Source: Galactobacter sp. (lineage in GTDB: Bacteria > Actinomycetota > Actinomycetes > Actinomycetales > Micrococcaceae). Taken from it: a DNA stretch of 47,020 nt. The notes beneath the pieces are model-generated. The model saw only the letters and a list, made by a program, of their open reading frames with translations. It was not told where the DNA came from and did no database searches. Every line of letters begins with the position of its first letter. Positions within the stretch are counted from its first letter, which is position 1. The stretch is from contig NZ_JALAGT010000073.1 of assembly GCF_022712295.1 (NCBI RefSeq), forward strand, positions 1-47,020, written 5' to 3'. The translations under genes and the position numbers were made by a program. Shown piece by piece: positions 6,689-14,600 of this stretch.

Positions 6689-9600
6689 CGTTGCGCATCC
6701 TCCCGCGTCTCCGGCTCGGACGATTCGGTTTCATCGGCCGACTCAGGCTCTGCGGATGGCTTCGGCTGGGCGGACGTCTCAGGCTGAGCGGATGTGTCAG
6801 GCTGGGCGGACGGCTCAACGTCCGCCTTCGACTCTGGCTTCGACGGTTCCTTCGAAGGCTCCTTGGCGGATCCGATACCTTTCTTCTTCTCCACCGGGGA
6901 CTGGGTGTCGGCTTCAGCCGACCGAGACTTCCCCTCGGCCTTCGTCTCGGCGTCCTTGGACTGGGCCTTCTCCTCGTCCGCCTGGGCCTTGTCCTCCTCT
7001 TCGGAGGCTCGAGCCTGCGCCTTCTCCTCTCGGGCCACCGCAGCGGGGCTGCCCATAGTGGCCGTGGCTTCCAGCTCGAAGCTGTGGCTCGGCGTACTGC
7101 GGTAATTCGAATGGACTGAGACGGTGACGACGTTCTCCCCGTCTCTGAGCAGGTCGTTGGGAATCGCATACTGCACGGGATTCGCCAGTGCAGTGGAAGC
7201 GTTCACAGCGGCGTTGGCATACGTGCGCGGTCCCACCGGTCCGGGATCGACCCGCGTTCGTCCCACCTCTGTGCCATTGACGTAGACCACGATGCCGTCG
7301 TCGGCCCGCGTGGTGATCTGCGCGGCCGTGACTGCCGAGGCCTGTTCCACCGTGAAGGTCTTACGGTAGAAGGACACAGCGGGCTTCGGCGCGTCCGCGG
7401 TCAGGGGCGTTGCGATGTTCGTATGCCCCCAACCGAACGGTGCGGTTCCGGTGGCCCAAGACGCATCGTTGTAGCCTCGGGTGGTCCAGTCCCCGGAAGG
7501 GCCGCTCTCCGAATACACGTACTTCCAGTCCGAACCGGTGGGTACGTAGGTCACGGAACTGGGTTCCAGGGGTGGTTGCTCGGCTTGTACTGCCCTCGTT
7601 GAGGCAGAGCGATTGCCGGCCTGGTCCACAGCGCGAACGAAGTACTTGGTCGTGGCCTCACCTTCGGGAAGCGTGAGCGAGGTGTCCGTGACCGTGGCGA
7701 CAACCCGGTCGTCGCGCATGACCTCGTAGGCCACGTTGCCACCTGTGTCGGTGGCTGCGGACCAGGACAGGGACACACCGCCCTCCCCTTGAACGGCCGA
7801 GAACTGCCCCGGGGCCGACGGCGGTGTCACGTCGTTCTGCGCGTGCCGCACGAACCCACCTGACCACTGCCGGTTCCATCCGGCACGGTGCGAATAGGTC
7901 CAGTCACCGCCCTGCCACAGGGTGCCGTTGGAATCCACGAACAGGGCCCAGGATCCAGCCCCACGAGCGGTGTTGAACGTCCCGTTGAATTCGGGAATGC
8001 GTTTCCCGTCGGCGGCGCTCCACGCTCCCGTGCCGTAGATGGCGTCTGCCGAGGTCCAGGACGTGCCGATGTTCGGCCATGTCGTTGACCCCTCGTACTG
8101 GTCCTCGAAGCAATGGCATCCGCCGTACACAGCAGTGCCGTCCGTGGCCAATGCTTGGAAGTCGCCGCCGGTGGAGCCGATCGAGGAATTCAGCATGTTC
8201 AGCCCGTCCCGCGAGTACCGCATGAGGGAATGCTCCGAACCGCCCAACCACACGGAGTTCCCGACCTCCAGCACGGCCTGCTGGTAGCCGGTGCGGCCGT
8301 TGGCACGGTTGGAGAAGACCACGTTCCACGGGATCAGGTTCGTGTTCTGCGATGACATGGCCGCGGCCTTGTCAGCATCGCGCCCCTGCGACTGCGAGAA
8401 GAAGCCCGCGAAGTACACCCGGTCCCCCTGTTCAGAGGCGTCCAGGCTGATCACCGACCCGTTGAACTCGGGATTCCAACTCGAGTCCGGGGTGCCGTTG
8501 CCAACGGCGAACTTGGCGGCGTTGCGGGTGTAGACCTCCCGCGGATTGCTGCCGCCGGTGGAGTGTGTGAACACGCCTCCGACGTAGAGCCAGTCTCCCT
8601 CGACATCGAGGGTGCGGACCACGGGGACCCCGTTACCGATGTAGTTGATGAGCTTGCCGGTGAAAGCGGTGTCCACTTGGCCGGTGGCGGCGTTGAGCAC
8701 CACCAGGCCGTTGTGGGGACTGCCGTTGACCTCGGTGAAGTAGCCGCCAACGGCGATCCTGTTCCCGGGTAGGGTGGCCAGGGCCTTGATCTGGTTGTTG
8801 AACGTCGGATTGAAGCCGGTCTTCAGTTCAGCGGTGTCACGGTCGAAGGCCGCGAGATAGGCCTGGTTCGTGGCCGATCCGCCCCCAGACGTCTTCTGGG
8901 CCCGCAGGAAATTCCCACCAACGAACACTGTGCCGTTGACCTCGGTGAATGCCGAGACCTCATTGCTGCCCTCGATGGTGCTCGGCCCATTGCCCAGACC
9001 CGCAACACCCCAGTTCTGTGTCAGCGCGAAGCTGTTGGCCACCGAGGTCACGGTGCGGGCCGCGGTTCCTCCGGAGGGGAAGGACTCATTGATGTCCGTG
9101 CTGCGCAACTGTGGCCGGACGAAGACCTGGGTGAAGGGCCGCGCATATCCGGTGGAGGTGTTCTTTGACCATAGGTAGCTCCCCGCGTCGGGTGCCCCAC
9201 GGACGTTGGAGCCGTATCCGAAGCCGGCCTGCCACCCCTCCGTTGATCCGGTGATGGTGCGGACCCGGTTGTAGGAGCTGTCGGTGCCGAAGTCGCTGAC
9301 TTTGCCGCCGCGCGAGGTGACCGAGCCGAACTTGGCGGTGTCCACCCGTTCCTGGGTGTTGAAATTCCACGTCCAGGTGGAGCGAGGACTCTCGTAGGTG
9401 AAGGTGGCGTCCTGCCACTGAGTGCCGGCCTGGTTCGTGGCCCTGACCAGCCGGACGCCGTCGGGCAAGCTCTTCACCGGATCACCGTTGAGTAATTGAT
9501 CGATCATGGGGCCTGGCAGCTGACGAGGCGTGAAGGCGGCCTGCCCCGACACGGTGGACGAGACCTGGGCGGGCGTACCCGACCCCTGTGTGGAGGACGA

Positions 9601-9927
9601 CCATCCATCGCGTCCGCGGCCCACCAACAACCAGCCGCCTCCCTGGCGCTCCTGGTCGCAATAGAACTGTTGTGGTGCACCGAGCGCCGGCGTGTACAGC
9701 CAGTACACGCCGTTGGTCGACGCCGGCGCATTCTGCTTGATCTCCCAACATGAGGCCGCCGCAGTGGCCTCGGTGAGACCGTCGGCCTCGGTGGACGCCG
9801 TCACCGCCTCCGCGGCCTCCGCCCGTCCTGCCGTGGGCAGGACGGCGCCCGCGAGGAGCACCGAGGCACACGCCGCCACGGCAAGCACACGGCGTCGGGC
9901 ATTGAAAATATACGATTGCTTGTTCAT
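6685..9927 (-). CDS. Secreted fibrinogen-like / beta-propeller / FN3 / jelly-roll protein in the glycan operon
   Basis: A 1080-residue exported protein. Residues 1-38 are a signal peptide (RRR, hydrophobic core, cleavage near AEA). Residues 59-270 resemble a fibrinogen C-terminal domain: SCWEIKQ, GVYWLYTP, FYCD with Cys60 and Cys90 as the expected disulfide, then GGGWLLVGRGRDG. Residues 300-695 contain blade-like repeats (VFVGGNF, IAVGGYF, LYVGGVF, VYFAGFF, VWLGG), as in delta-60/WD-like propellers, with an odd CHC at 604-606. Residues 702-780 are a fibronectin III domain. Residues 790-958 resemble a galactose-binding-like jelly roll (ADDGIVVYVNG). Residues 965-1080 are a Glu/Lys/Ser-rich disordered tail with SAQP repeats. 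No LPxTG or C-terminal membrane helix is seen. ATGA overlaps at both ends couple it to its neighbours. A glycan-binding matrix or surface role is inferred. Confidence 0.75.
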   Translation of the reverse strand: MNKQSYIFNARRRVLAVAACASVLLAGAVLPTAGRAEAAEAVTASTEADGLTEATAAASCWEIKQNAPASTNGVYWLYTPALGAPQQFYCDQERQGGGWLLVGRGRDGWSSSTQGSGTPAQVSSTVSGQAAFTPRQLPGPMIDQLLNGDPVKSLPDGVRLVRATNQAGTQWQDATFTYESPRSTWTWNFNTQERVDTAKFGSVTSRGGKVSDFGTDSSYNRVRTITGSTEGWQAGFGYGSNVRGAPDAGSYLWSKNTSTGYARPFTQVFVRPQLRSTDINESFPSGGTAARTVTSVANSFALTQNWGVAGLGNGPSTIEGSNEVSAFTEVNGTVFVGGNFLRAQKTSGGGSATNQAYLAAFDRDTAELKTGFNPTFNNQIKALATLPGNRIAVGGYFTEVNGSPHNGLVVLNAATGQVDTAFTGKLINYIGNGVPVVRTLDVEGDWLYVGGVFTHSTGGSNPREVYTRNAAKFAVGNGTPDSSWNPEFNGSVISLDASEQGDRVYFAGFFSQSQGRDADKAAAMSSQNTNLIPWNVVFSNRANGRTGYQQAVLEVGNSVWLGGSEHSLMRYSRDGLNMLNSSIGSTGGDFQALATDGTAVYGGCHCFEDQYEGSTTWPNIGTSWTSADAIYGTGAWSAADGKRIPEFNGTFNTARGAGSWALFVDSNGTLWQGGDWTYSHRAGWNRQWSGGFVRHAQNDVTPPSAPGQFSAVQGEGGVSLSWSAATDTGGNVAYEVMRDDRVVATVTDTSLTLPEGEATTKYFVRAVDQAGNRSASTRAVQAEQPPLEPSSVTYVPTGSDWKYVYSESGPSGDWTTRGYNDASWATGTAPFGWGHTNIATPLTADAPKPAVSFYRKTFTVEQASAVTAAQITTRADDGIVVYVNGTEVGRTRVDPGPVGPRTYANAAVNASTALANPVQYAIPNDLLRDGENVVTVSVHSNYRSTPSHSFELEATATMGSPAAVAREEKAQARASEEEDKAQADEEKAQSKDAETKAEGKSRSAEADTQSPVEKKKGIGSAKEPSKEPSKPESKADVEPSAQPDTSAQPETSAQPKPSAEPESADETESSEPETREDAQR
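6746..6817 (-). repeat. Four tandem 18-bp repeats in the tail of the secreted protein
   Basis: Copies lie at 6746-6763, 6764-6781, 6782-6799 and 6800-6817. The last three are close to GGCTGGGCGGACGTCTCA, while the first is more divergent. On the coding strand each unit gives six residues of the form (E/D/K)-(T/P)-S-A-(Q/E)-P. The unit is a multiple of three, so copy-number change would alter tail length without a frameshift. Confidence 0.85.
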
Positions 9928-10697
9928 CGCTTCGTCCTCGTCTCAGCGTCGTTGCCGCAGGCGGGATCCGCAGGGAAGGACCTGTCCACGATGCGCCAAC
10001 GGGCGTCCTTGCCCTGTTGAACAGTGAAAATCTGTGTGGCCGGACCGGGACGGTTGGCCTTGGCGTTGATGGCCTTCCCATCAGCGTCCAGGAAACGCAC
10101 GGCGGAGGAATCGATACAGGCGGAAATCACCGCGGTTCGATCCTTCGCCGATTGCGACCTGACCTTGGTGCTCAGAACCCGAGGCGACCCCTCCGCCTGC
10201 CAGCCGTACGCCTCCAGCTCCTGCCACTGCGCTTCCAGTTCCTCGAGGTAATCCTCTTGGGCAACATCATTGACCGCGGTGCGCAACTTCTTGGCGGTGT
10301 CCGGCTGTTCCAGAGCCGCGGACAGACCGTTCTCGACGACCTCCTTGGCTTGGTCCTTCTTCAGGGTGGCTGCCGTAGCGGCCCTCGTGGCCACAGGGTC
10401 CGCGGAGCGTTGCTTCTTTGTGGCAGACGACCTCGTGGCCGACGAGCTCGCAGCGGCTGCGGCTCGCGCCTGGCCCGGGGTTCCGCTCTCCGCCGCTGGG
10501 GCGGAGTGCGTGGCCGCAACGCCCGTGCTCGACGTGTGGGCGGCCGCCTGGGTGCCTCCGTCGGCTGGGTGCCGGTCGGGTTCGTTGGCGGCGGAGGCCG
10601 CGACGGCGACGGTCAGGCCAGCCGCGGTCACGAAGCCACCTATGGCCAAGGCGATGACGCGGCCCCTGTGGGTTGGGCCGGTGGATGGATCACGCAT
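9924..10697 (-). CDS. Small secreted or membrane-anchored protein, unknown function
   Basis: A 257-residue protein. Residues 1-37 form a signal peptide or membrane anchor (RGRVIALAIGGFVTAAG, then ASA). About 38-110 is an Ala/Ser/Thr-rich low-complexity linker, 110-150 is charged and helical, and the C-terminal domain (to 257) includes YGWQAEGSPRVLSTKV and ARWRIVDRSFPADPAC. That end is reminiscent of NTF2-like or Mce-associated exported domains, but I cannot name a family. Two Cys (in SACID and DPACG) could form a disulfide. The start is ATG 10697 with AAAGGA upstream; it overlaps the end of the flippase gene by 8 bases, and its stop overlaps the ATG of the large secreted protein gene. This coupling suggests it partners that protein or helps export it (inference). 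Confidence 0.62.
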   Translation of the reverse strand: MRDPSTGPTHRGRVIALAIGGFVTAAGLTVAVAASAANEPDRHPADGGTQAAAHTSSTGVAATHSAPAAESGTPGQARAAAAASSSATRSSATKKQRSADPVATRAATAATLKKDQAKEVVENGLSAALEQPDTAKKLRTAVNDVAQEDYLEELEAQWQELEAYGWQAEGSPRVLSTKVRSQSAKDRTAVISACIDSSAVRFLDADGKAINAKANRPGPATQIFTVQQGKDARWRIVDRSFPADPACGNDAETRTKR

Positions 10698-12201
10698 CGG
10701 AGGTCGTCCTTTCGGAGGCAAACGAGGATTCGGTTTGACGTAGTGACTGGTTCAGGTGAAGTCGGGTACGGTCCAGGCGGCACCAGAGCAGGAATCCCGT
10801 GCCACCCACGAGCAGGGCGACGGCGAGCGCGGGGTACGTGGCCCCGAGGAGCGCGCGTGCCGTCAGGGCCGGGAGGCCGATGACGGCCAAGGTGCCGAGG
10901 AGTGGGCGCAGGCCGGAGGTCAGGGGAAGCCGGATCTGCATGACTCGGTGTACCTGGAGGGTGGCCAGCGAAGCGTCCAGGAGGCAGGAGACCGCCCAGG
11001 CAACGGCCGCGCCGAGGATTCCCCAAAGTGGGGTGAGGACAAGGATCAGGATGATGTTGACGCTCACCACGACGACCTTGTTGAGTGCGGCCAGTCCGCT
11101 GTGGCCTCCCATCAGGAGGATGGAGTGGATGTTGCCTGCCATCAGCGTCACCATGGCTCCGAGACACATCACGGCCAGAGTGGTGCTTCCGGCGGTGAAG
11201 CCCGTCCCCAGCAGTCCCAGTGCGACCGGGGCGAAGATCGCCAGTATGAGGAAGACGGGTGCGCTGAAGAGCACCAGCCAGCTGGTTGCGCGGCGGTAGA
11301 CGTGGACCAGTTCCGGGATGTGGCCCAGGTGGTGCAGCCGGCTGAACAGGGGGGACACGGTCACGCGGATGGCGGTGTCAACGATCAACCCGGAGGTGGC
11401 GAAGCGGGTGGCTGCGGCGTAGATACCTGCGGCGACGGGACCGGCCAGGAACCCGACCAGGATGATCCCGACCCAGGCAAGGACTTGCTCCAAGGTTGAG
11501 GAGACCACCCTGGGGCCGGCATATCTGAGTGCTCGGCCTGGGGTGCCGGAGCGGAAGAACTCCATCGGGGTGCTCCGCTGTCCCTCGGCTGTGCGGCGGA
11601 TTTGGAAGACGAGGACGCCGAGAGCGAGGGCCAGCGCGGGGACGGCCGGTGTTGCCCAGGCGATGGTGGCCCCCACCGCACCGGCGCCTGCAGCGACGAA
11701 GACGATGATGGCAACCGGGCGAAGAGTCGGCAGGACGACGTTGCCGACCAGGACGTAGGCAGCGACTCCACCCAGCCCGCGGGTGGCCGCCAAACCGGTG
11801 AGCAGCATGGCGGTGGGTGGGAGGAACCAGGCCGAGGCCGAGATGGCTCGGGTGGCCTCGCTGCCGTTGCCGGTGAGATGCACCGTGGCCGTGATGACAC
11901 CCGCGCAGATGATCCCCATGGCTGCGGAGGTCAGAATCATGAACCAGGCCGTTGGAGCCACGTGGGCCTTGGCGTCGAGGCTCAGTCGCGGAAGCAGCCA
12001 GATCGCTGCCGAGTCCATACCGCAGCGAGAGATACCCAGCGCGATCATGAACACCCCGACGGCCTGCATCACGATTCCGGACCCGGCCTCTCCCAGGACG
12101 CGTCCAAGCACCACCACGAGCAGCAGACCCATGGCGGCGCTCGTGGCCGACCCGAGGAAACTGAACACGCTCTGACGGCCGAGAGAGTGCTCACGAGTCA
12201 T
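10690..12201 (-). CDS. Polysaccharide flippase, Wzx/MATE-like (MOP superfamily)
   Basis: A 503-residue polytopic protein with about fourteen hydrophobic segments. The N-terminal region SVFSFLGSATSAAMGLLLVVVLGRVLG is typical of the polysaccharide-biosynthesis/MVF-like MOP exporters, in which a first helix precedes a conserved 'vlaR.lG' turn. It is predicted to flip the undecaprenyl-linked repeat unit to the outer leaflet for polymerisation. The start is ATG 12201, whose ATGA overlaps the stop of the TagA/WecG gene; a longer frame to 12321 is contained in that gene. Its 3' end overlaps the next gene by 8 bases. The family call is firm; the substrate is unknown. Confidence 0.87.
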   Translation of the reverse strand: MTREHSLGRQSVFSFLGSATSAAMGLLLVVVLGRVLGEAGSGIVMQAVGVFMIALGISRCGMDSAAIWLLPRLSLDAKAHVAPTAWFMILTSAAMGIICAGVITATVHLTGNGSEATRAISASAWFLPPTAMLLTGLAATRGLGGVAAYVLVGNVVLPTLRPVAIIVFVAAGAGAVGATIAWATPAVPALALALGVLVFQIRRTAEGQRSTPMEFFRSGTPGRALRYAGPRVVSSTLEQVLAWVGIILVGFLAGPVAAGIYAAATRFATSGLIVDTAIRVTVSPLFSRLHHLGHIPELVHVYRRATSWLVLFSAPVFLILAIFAPVALGLLGTGFTAGSTTLAVMCLGAMVTLMAGNIHSILLMGGHSGLAALNKVVVVSVNIILILVLTPLWGILGAAVAWAVSCLLDASLATLQVHRVMQIRLPLTSGLRPLLGTLAVIGLPALTARALLGATYPALAVALLVGGTGFLLWCRLDRTRLHLNQSLRQTESSFASERTTSDA

Positions 12202-12950
12202 GCGCGTGCTCGGTTCCTGAGCAGCAACCGTTCCCTGGCCACGGCCAACATGAAGGAGGGGTTGCCCACCAGGTATCTCCTGGCGAGGCGTTTGGGTTCG
12301 ATCATGAATCTCCACAGCCATTCCAGGCCCGCGTCGATCATCCAGTGAGGCGCCCGCCGGTGATGACCGCTGAGCCAGTCGAAGAGGCCTCCGCAGGTCA
12401 GCACCACCGGCGGCAGCTGCTCCGCATGGGCTGCCACCCAGCGCTCTTGGGTCGGGTCACCCAACCCGACGAAGAGGATCTTGGTTCCGTGTTCGGCGAT
12501 GTCGGTCAGCAGCGCTGCCGTCTCTTCATCTTTCACGTAGCCGTGGTGAGTACGTAGCTTCAGCCCCGGGATTCGTGAGCGCAGGATGGTTGCTGCCGCG
12601 TCGGCAATGCCAGGTTGGGCCCCGAAGAAGTAGATGGGGAGTCCTGCAGCGGCCGCTGAACGCAGGATCGGCTCCGCGACATCGGTGGTGGCCAAGCGCT
12701 GCGGCACGGGCATCCCGAGCAGGCGGGCGCTCCACACCACCGACTGCCCGTCGGCGTAGTTGAGGGCCTTGTCGAGGAAGCCGCGTAGGTCCGGGTCTCG
12801 GCGGGCCAGGTTGCAGACGTGAGCATTGACGCCCACCAGCACGTCGGTGCCCGGGGACTGTGCAAGAGTGGTGACGGTTTGCGTGAGGGCGCTCTGGGTG
12901 AAAGCACGGACCTTCACTCCTGAGACGGTGACGGCGCGCGGTGCAAGCAT
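12198..12950 (-). CDS. WecG/TagA/CpsF family glycosyltransferase
   Basis: A 250-residue GT26 enzyme. Key segments in order are VGVNAHVCNLARRDP, ALNYADGQSVVWSARLLGMPVPQRLATTDV, YFFGAQPGIADAAA, THHGYV, ILFVGLGDPTQERWVA and CGGLFDWLSG. This is the normal layout and length of TagA (ManNAc transfer in wall teichoic acid linkage) and WecG (ManNAcA transfer). It should add the second sugar to the lipid-linked primer made by the neighbouring glycosylphosphotransferase. The start is ATG 12950, overlapping the upstream stop as TGATG. The same frame stays open far upstream, but that part is a frame shadow of the preceding gene. Confidence 0.9.
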   Translation of the reverse strand: MLAPRAVTVSGVKVRAFTQSALTQTVTTLAQSPGTDVLVGVNAHVCNLARRDPDLRGFLDKALNYADGQSVVWSARLLGMPVPQRLATTDVAEPILRSAAAAGLPIYFFGAQPGIADAAATILRSRIPGLKLRTHHGYVKDEETAALLTDIAEHGTKILFVGLGDPTQERWVAAHAEQLPPVVLTCGGLFDWLSGHHRRAPHWMIDAGLEWLWRFMIEPKRLARRYLVGNPSFMLAVARERLLLRNRARA

Positions 12951-14425
12951 CAGTACGCTCCTTGCGGCTGGATCATGGCGCGTCCCGTTCGCCACATGAT
13001 CTGCAGGTCCCTGGCAACGGACCAGTTCTCCACGTAGCTCAGGTCCAGGCGGACGCTCTCGTCCCAGCTCAGATCGCTGCGCCCGCTGACCTGCCAGAGT
13101 CCGGTGATGCCGGGCTTCATGTAGAGCCGGCGCGCCACCTGACCGTCGTAGGTGGTTGCCTCCTGGGGCAGCGGTGGCCGGGGGCCCACGATGCTCATGT
13201 CCCCCTTCAGCACGTTCCAGAACTGCGGCAGCTCGTCCAGGGAAAGCTTGCGGAGCACGCGGCCCACCCGTGTCACACGCGGATCGGATTTGAGTTTGAA
13301 CAGAGGGCCTGCGCCATCGTTGGCGTCCTTGAGCTTTTCGAGGTCGGCTTCCGCCGTGGTGACCATGGTGCGGAACTTGTACATCTTGAAGAACGTGCCA
13401 TCCCGGCCGACGCGCTCTTGGGAGAAGAACACGGGGCCACGTGAGTCCGCCTTGATCAGCAATGCGATGAAGGGTGTCAGGACCGCAATGAACAGCAGCG
13501 CCACTGCGGAACAGACGATGTCCAGTGCACGTTTGTACACCAGCTGACCGCCCCGGTAGGTGGGAATATCCCGCGCCAGCAGCGGCAGTCCCTGGACGGG
13601 GTGGAAGGCAGCCTTGCTGCCCAGCACCTCCCCCGCCCTGTGCGCCAGCACCAGGCGAGCGGGTGTTCCTTCCAATTGGCTGTAGAGCTGCCTGACGAAG
13701 GCAGGCGTGCCTGGGTTCTCCCCCGCCACGATGATGGTGTCCGCCCCGATCCGGGCCGCTGTGGCCACGACGTTGCCTTGGTCTCCCACCACTCGGTGTC
13801 CGGCCAGCGTGGGTTCTGCCGGCTTGGATTCGGTCCGCTGGCCGGAGTCGGTGAGGGTCACCCCGATGACCTGATATGGCTGCGTGGCCTTGCCGTCCAG
13901 AGCCGCGACCAGACGACCCACGTCGTCCGTGCATCCCACCACGAGGCTTCGGGAGACGAAGTGCCCGGCCTCCCTGCGGCAGAGCAGCCAGTACCTCCAC
14001 GCCCGTCTGCCCACCAACAGCTCTGTGATGCCAACGGCGAAGGCCGTGAGAAGGAGGGTGCGATTTCCCTCCCACCCCATGATCAGGCGAGCGATGGCGA
14101 TGGTACCGAAAGCGAGGCAGGTTGCTTGCGCGACCAGCCGATATTCCTTGCCACCCGCCCCAAGGATCTCGTCGCCACGGGTGCGGGTGCTTGCCAGCAG
14201 AAGGAGCCAGGTCAGGGCCAACAGTGATGCGTCCCGTAGTGTTCCTTGGTCCGTGGTCGCGGTGAACTGTTGCGTCAGCCAGCCAACGGCCACCGCGCCG
14301 ACGACCACCAGGGAATCCGTGATGTACAACCGTCGGCGCATGGCACCGGCCCATCTCATTCTGCGGCTGACCGTGCGCGTCAGCCCGTGCAGCCCTGAGG
14401 CCGCACTCTTCCTCTCAACCAGCAC
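12950..14425 (-). CDS. Undecaprenyl-phosphate sugar phosphotransferase (polyprenyl glycosylphosphotransferase)
   Basis: A 491-residue initiating transferase of the WcaJ/CpsE type. Four N-terminal membrane helices (about 30-150) and a Rossmann-like CoA-binding-like domain (about 155-270, SLVVGCTDDVGRLV) precede a fifth helix (VYKRALDIVCSAVALLFIAVL) and the catalytic domain. That domain contains FFSQERVGRDG, FKMYKFRTM, RKLSLDELPQFWNVLKGDMS, VGPRPPLP and KPGITGLWQVSGRS. It transfers a sugar-1-phosphate to undecaprenyl phosphate and starts repeat-unit assembly. The start is GTG 14425 with GAGGAG six bases upstream. It is the first gene of the six-gene coupled operon running to 5966, which lies directly downstream of the LuxR-type regulator gene on the same strand. 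Confidence 0.93.
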   Translation of the reverse strand: MLVERKSAASGLHGLTRTVSRRMRWAGAMRRRLYITDSLVVVGAVAVGWLTQQFTATTDQGTLRDASLLALTWLLLLASTRTRGDEILGAGGKEYRLVAQATCLAFGTIAIARLIMGWEGNRTLLLTAFAVGITELLVGRRAWRYWLLCRREAGHFVSRSLVVGCTDDVGRLVAALDGKATQPYQVIGVTLTDSGQRTESKPAEPTLAGHRVVGDQGNVVATAARIGADTIIVAGENPGTPAFVRQLYSQLEGTPARLVLAHRAGEVLGSKAAFHPVQGLPLLARDIPTYRGGQLVYKRALDIVCSAVALLFIAVLTPFIALLIKADSRGPVFFSQERVGRDGTFFKMYKFRTMVTTAEADLEKLKDANDGAGPLFKLKSDPRVTRVGRVLRKLSLDELPQFWNVLKGDMSIVGPRPPLPQEATTYDGQVARRLYMKPGITGLWQVSGRSDLSWDESVRLDLSYVENWSVARDLQIMWRTGRAMIQPQGAY

Positions 14426-14468
14426 CTGCTACTCCTCAAACCACGGGTCCGTTGGTGATAACAGACAC

Positions 14469-14474
14469 AGGTTA
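14469..14474 (-). promoter_or_regulatory. Possible -10 of the glycan operon (TAACCT)
   Basis: On the minus strand TAACCT fits the TANNNT pattern of actinobacterial -10 elements and would start RNA near 14462, giving a leader of about 37 bases that contains the GAGGAG ribosome-binding site of the first gene. I see no good -35. The rest of 14426-14596 holds no gene; it contains the 11-base repeat noted at 14590. Confidence 0.3.
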
Positions 14475-14589
14475 GGAAGTGGGACCGGTGGTCGGGGCGG
14501 TGAATACGCAAGCCCTACCGAGACGAGTTTCAGGCTATATCCCCAACAGCGTTACAAACGCGATCAGGGCTCCCCTGCGGGTGTCGGAC

Positions 14590-14600
14590 TACGTACTCAG
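14590..14600 (-). repeat. 11-base repeat CTGAGTACGTA, copy 1 (upstream of glycan operon)
   Basis: The minus strand reads CTGAGTACGTA and includes the stop codon of the LuxR-type gene. The same 11 bases in the same orientation occur at 17257-17267, upstream of that regulator's own gene. It may be a regulator-binding site; this is pattern matching only. Confidence 0.35.

Noticed and set aside
12951..14354. Upstream extension of the TagA/WecG frame by 468 codons.
   Set aside because: It overlaps the whole sugar phosphotransferase gene in another frame, is Arg/Gly/His-rich, and the true enzyme begins at ATG 12950.
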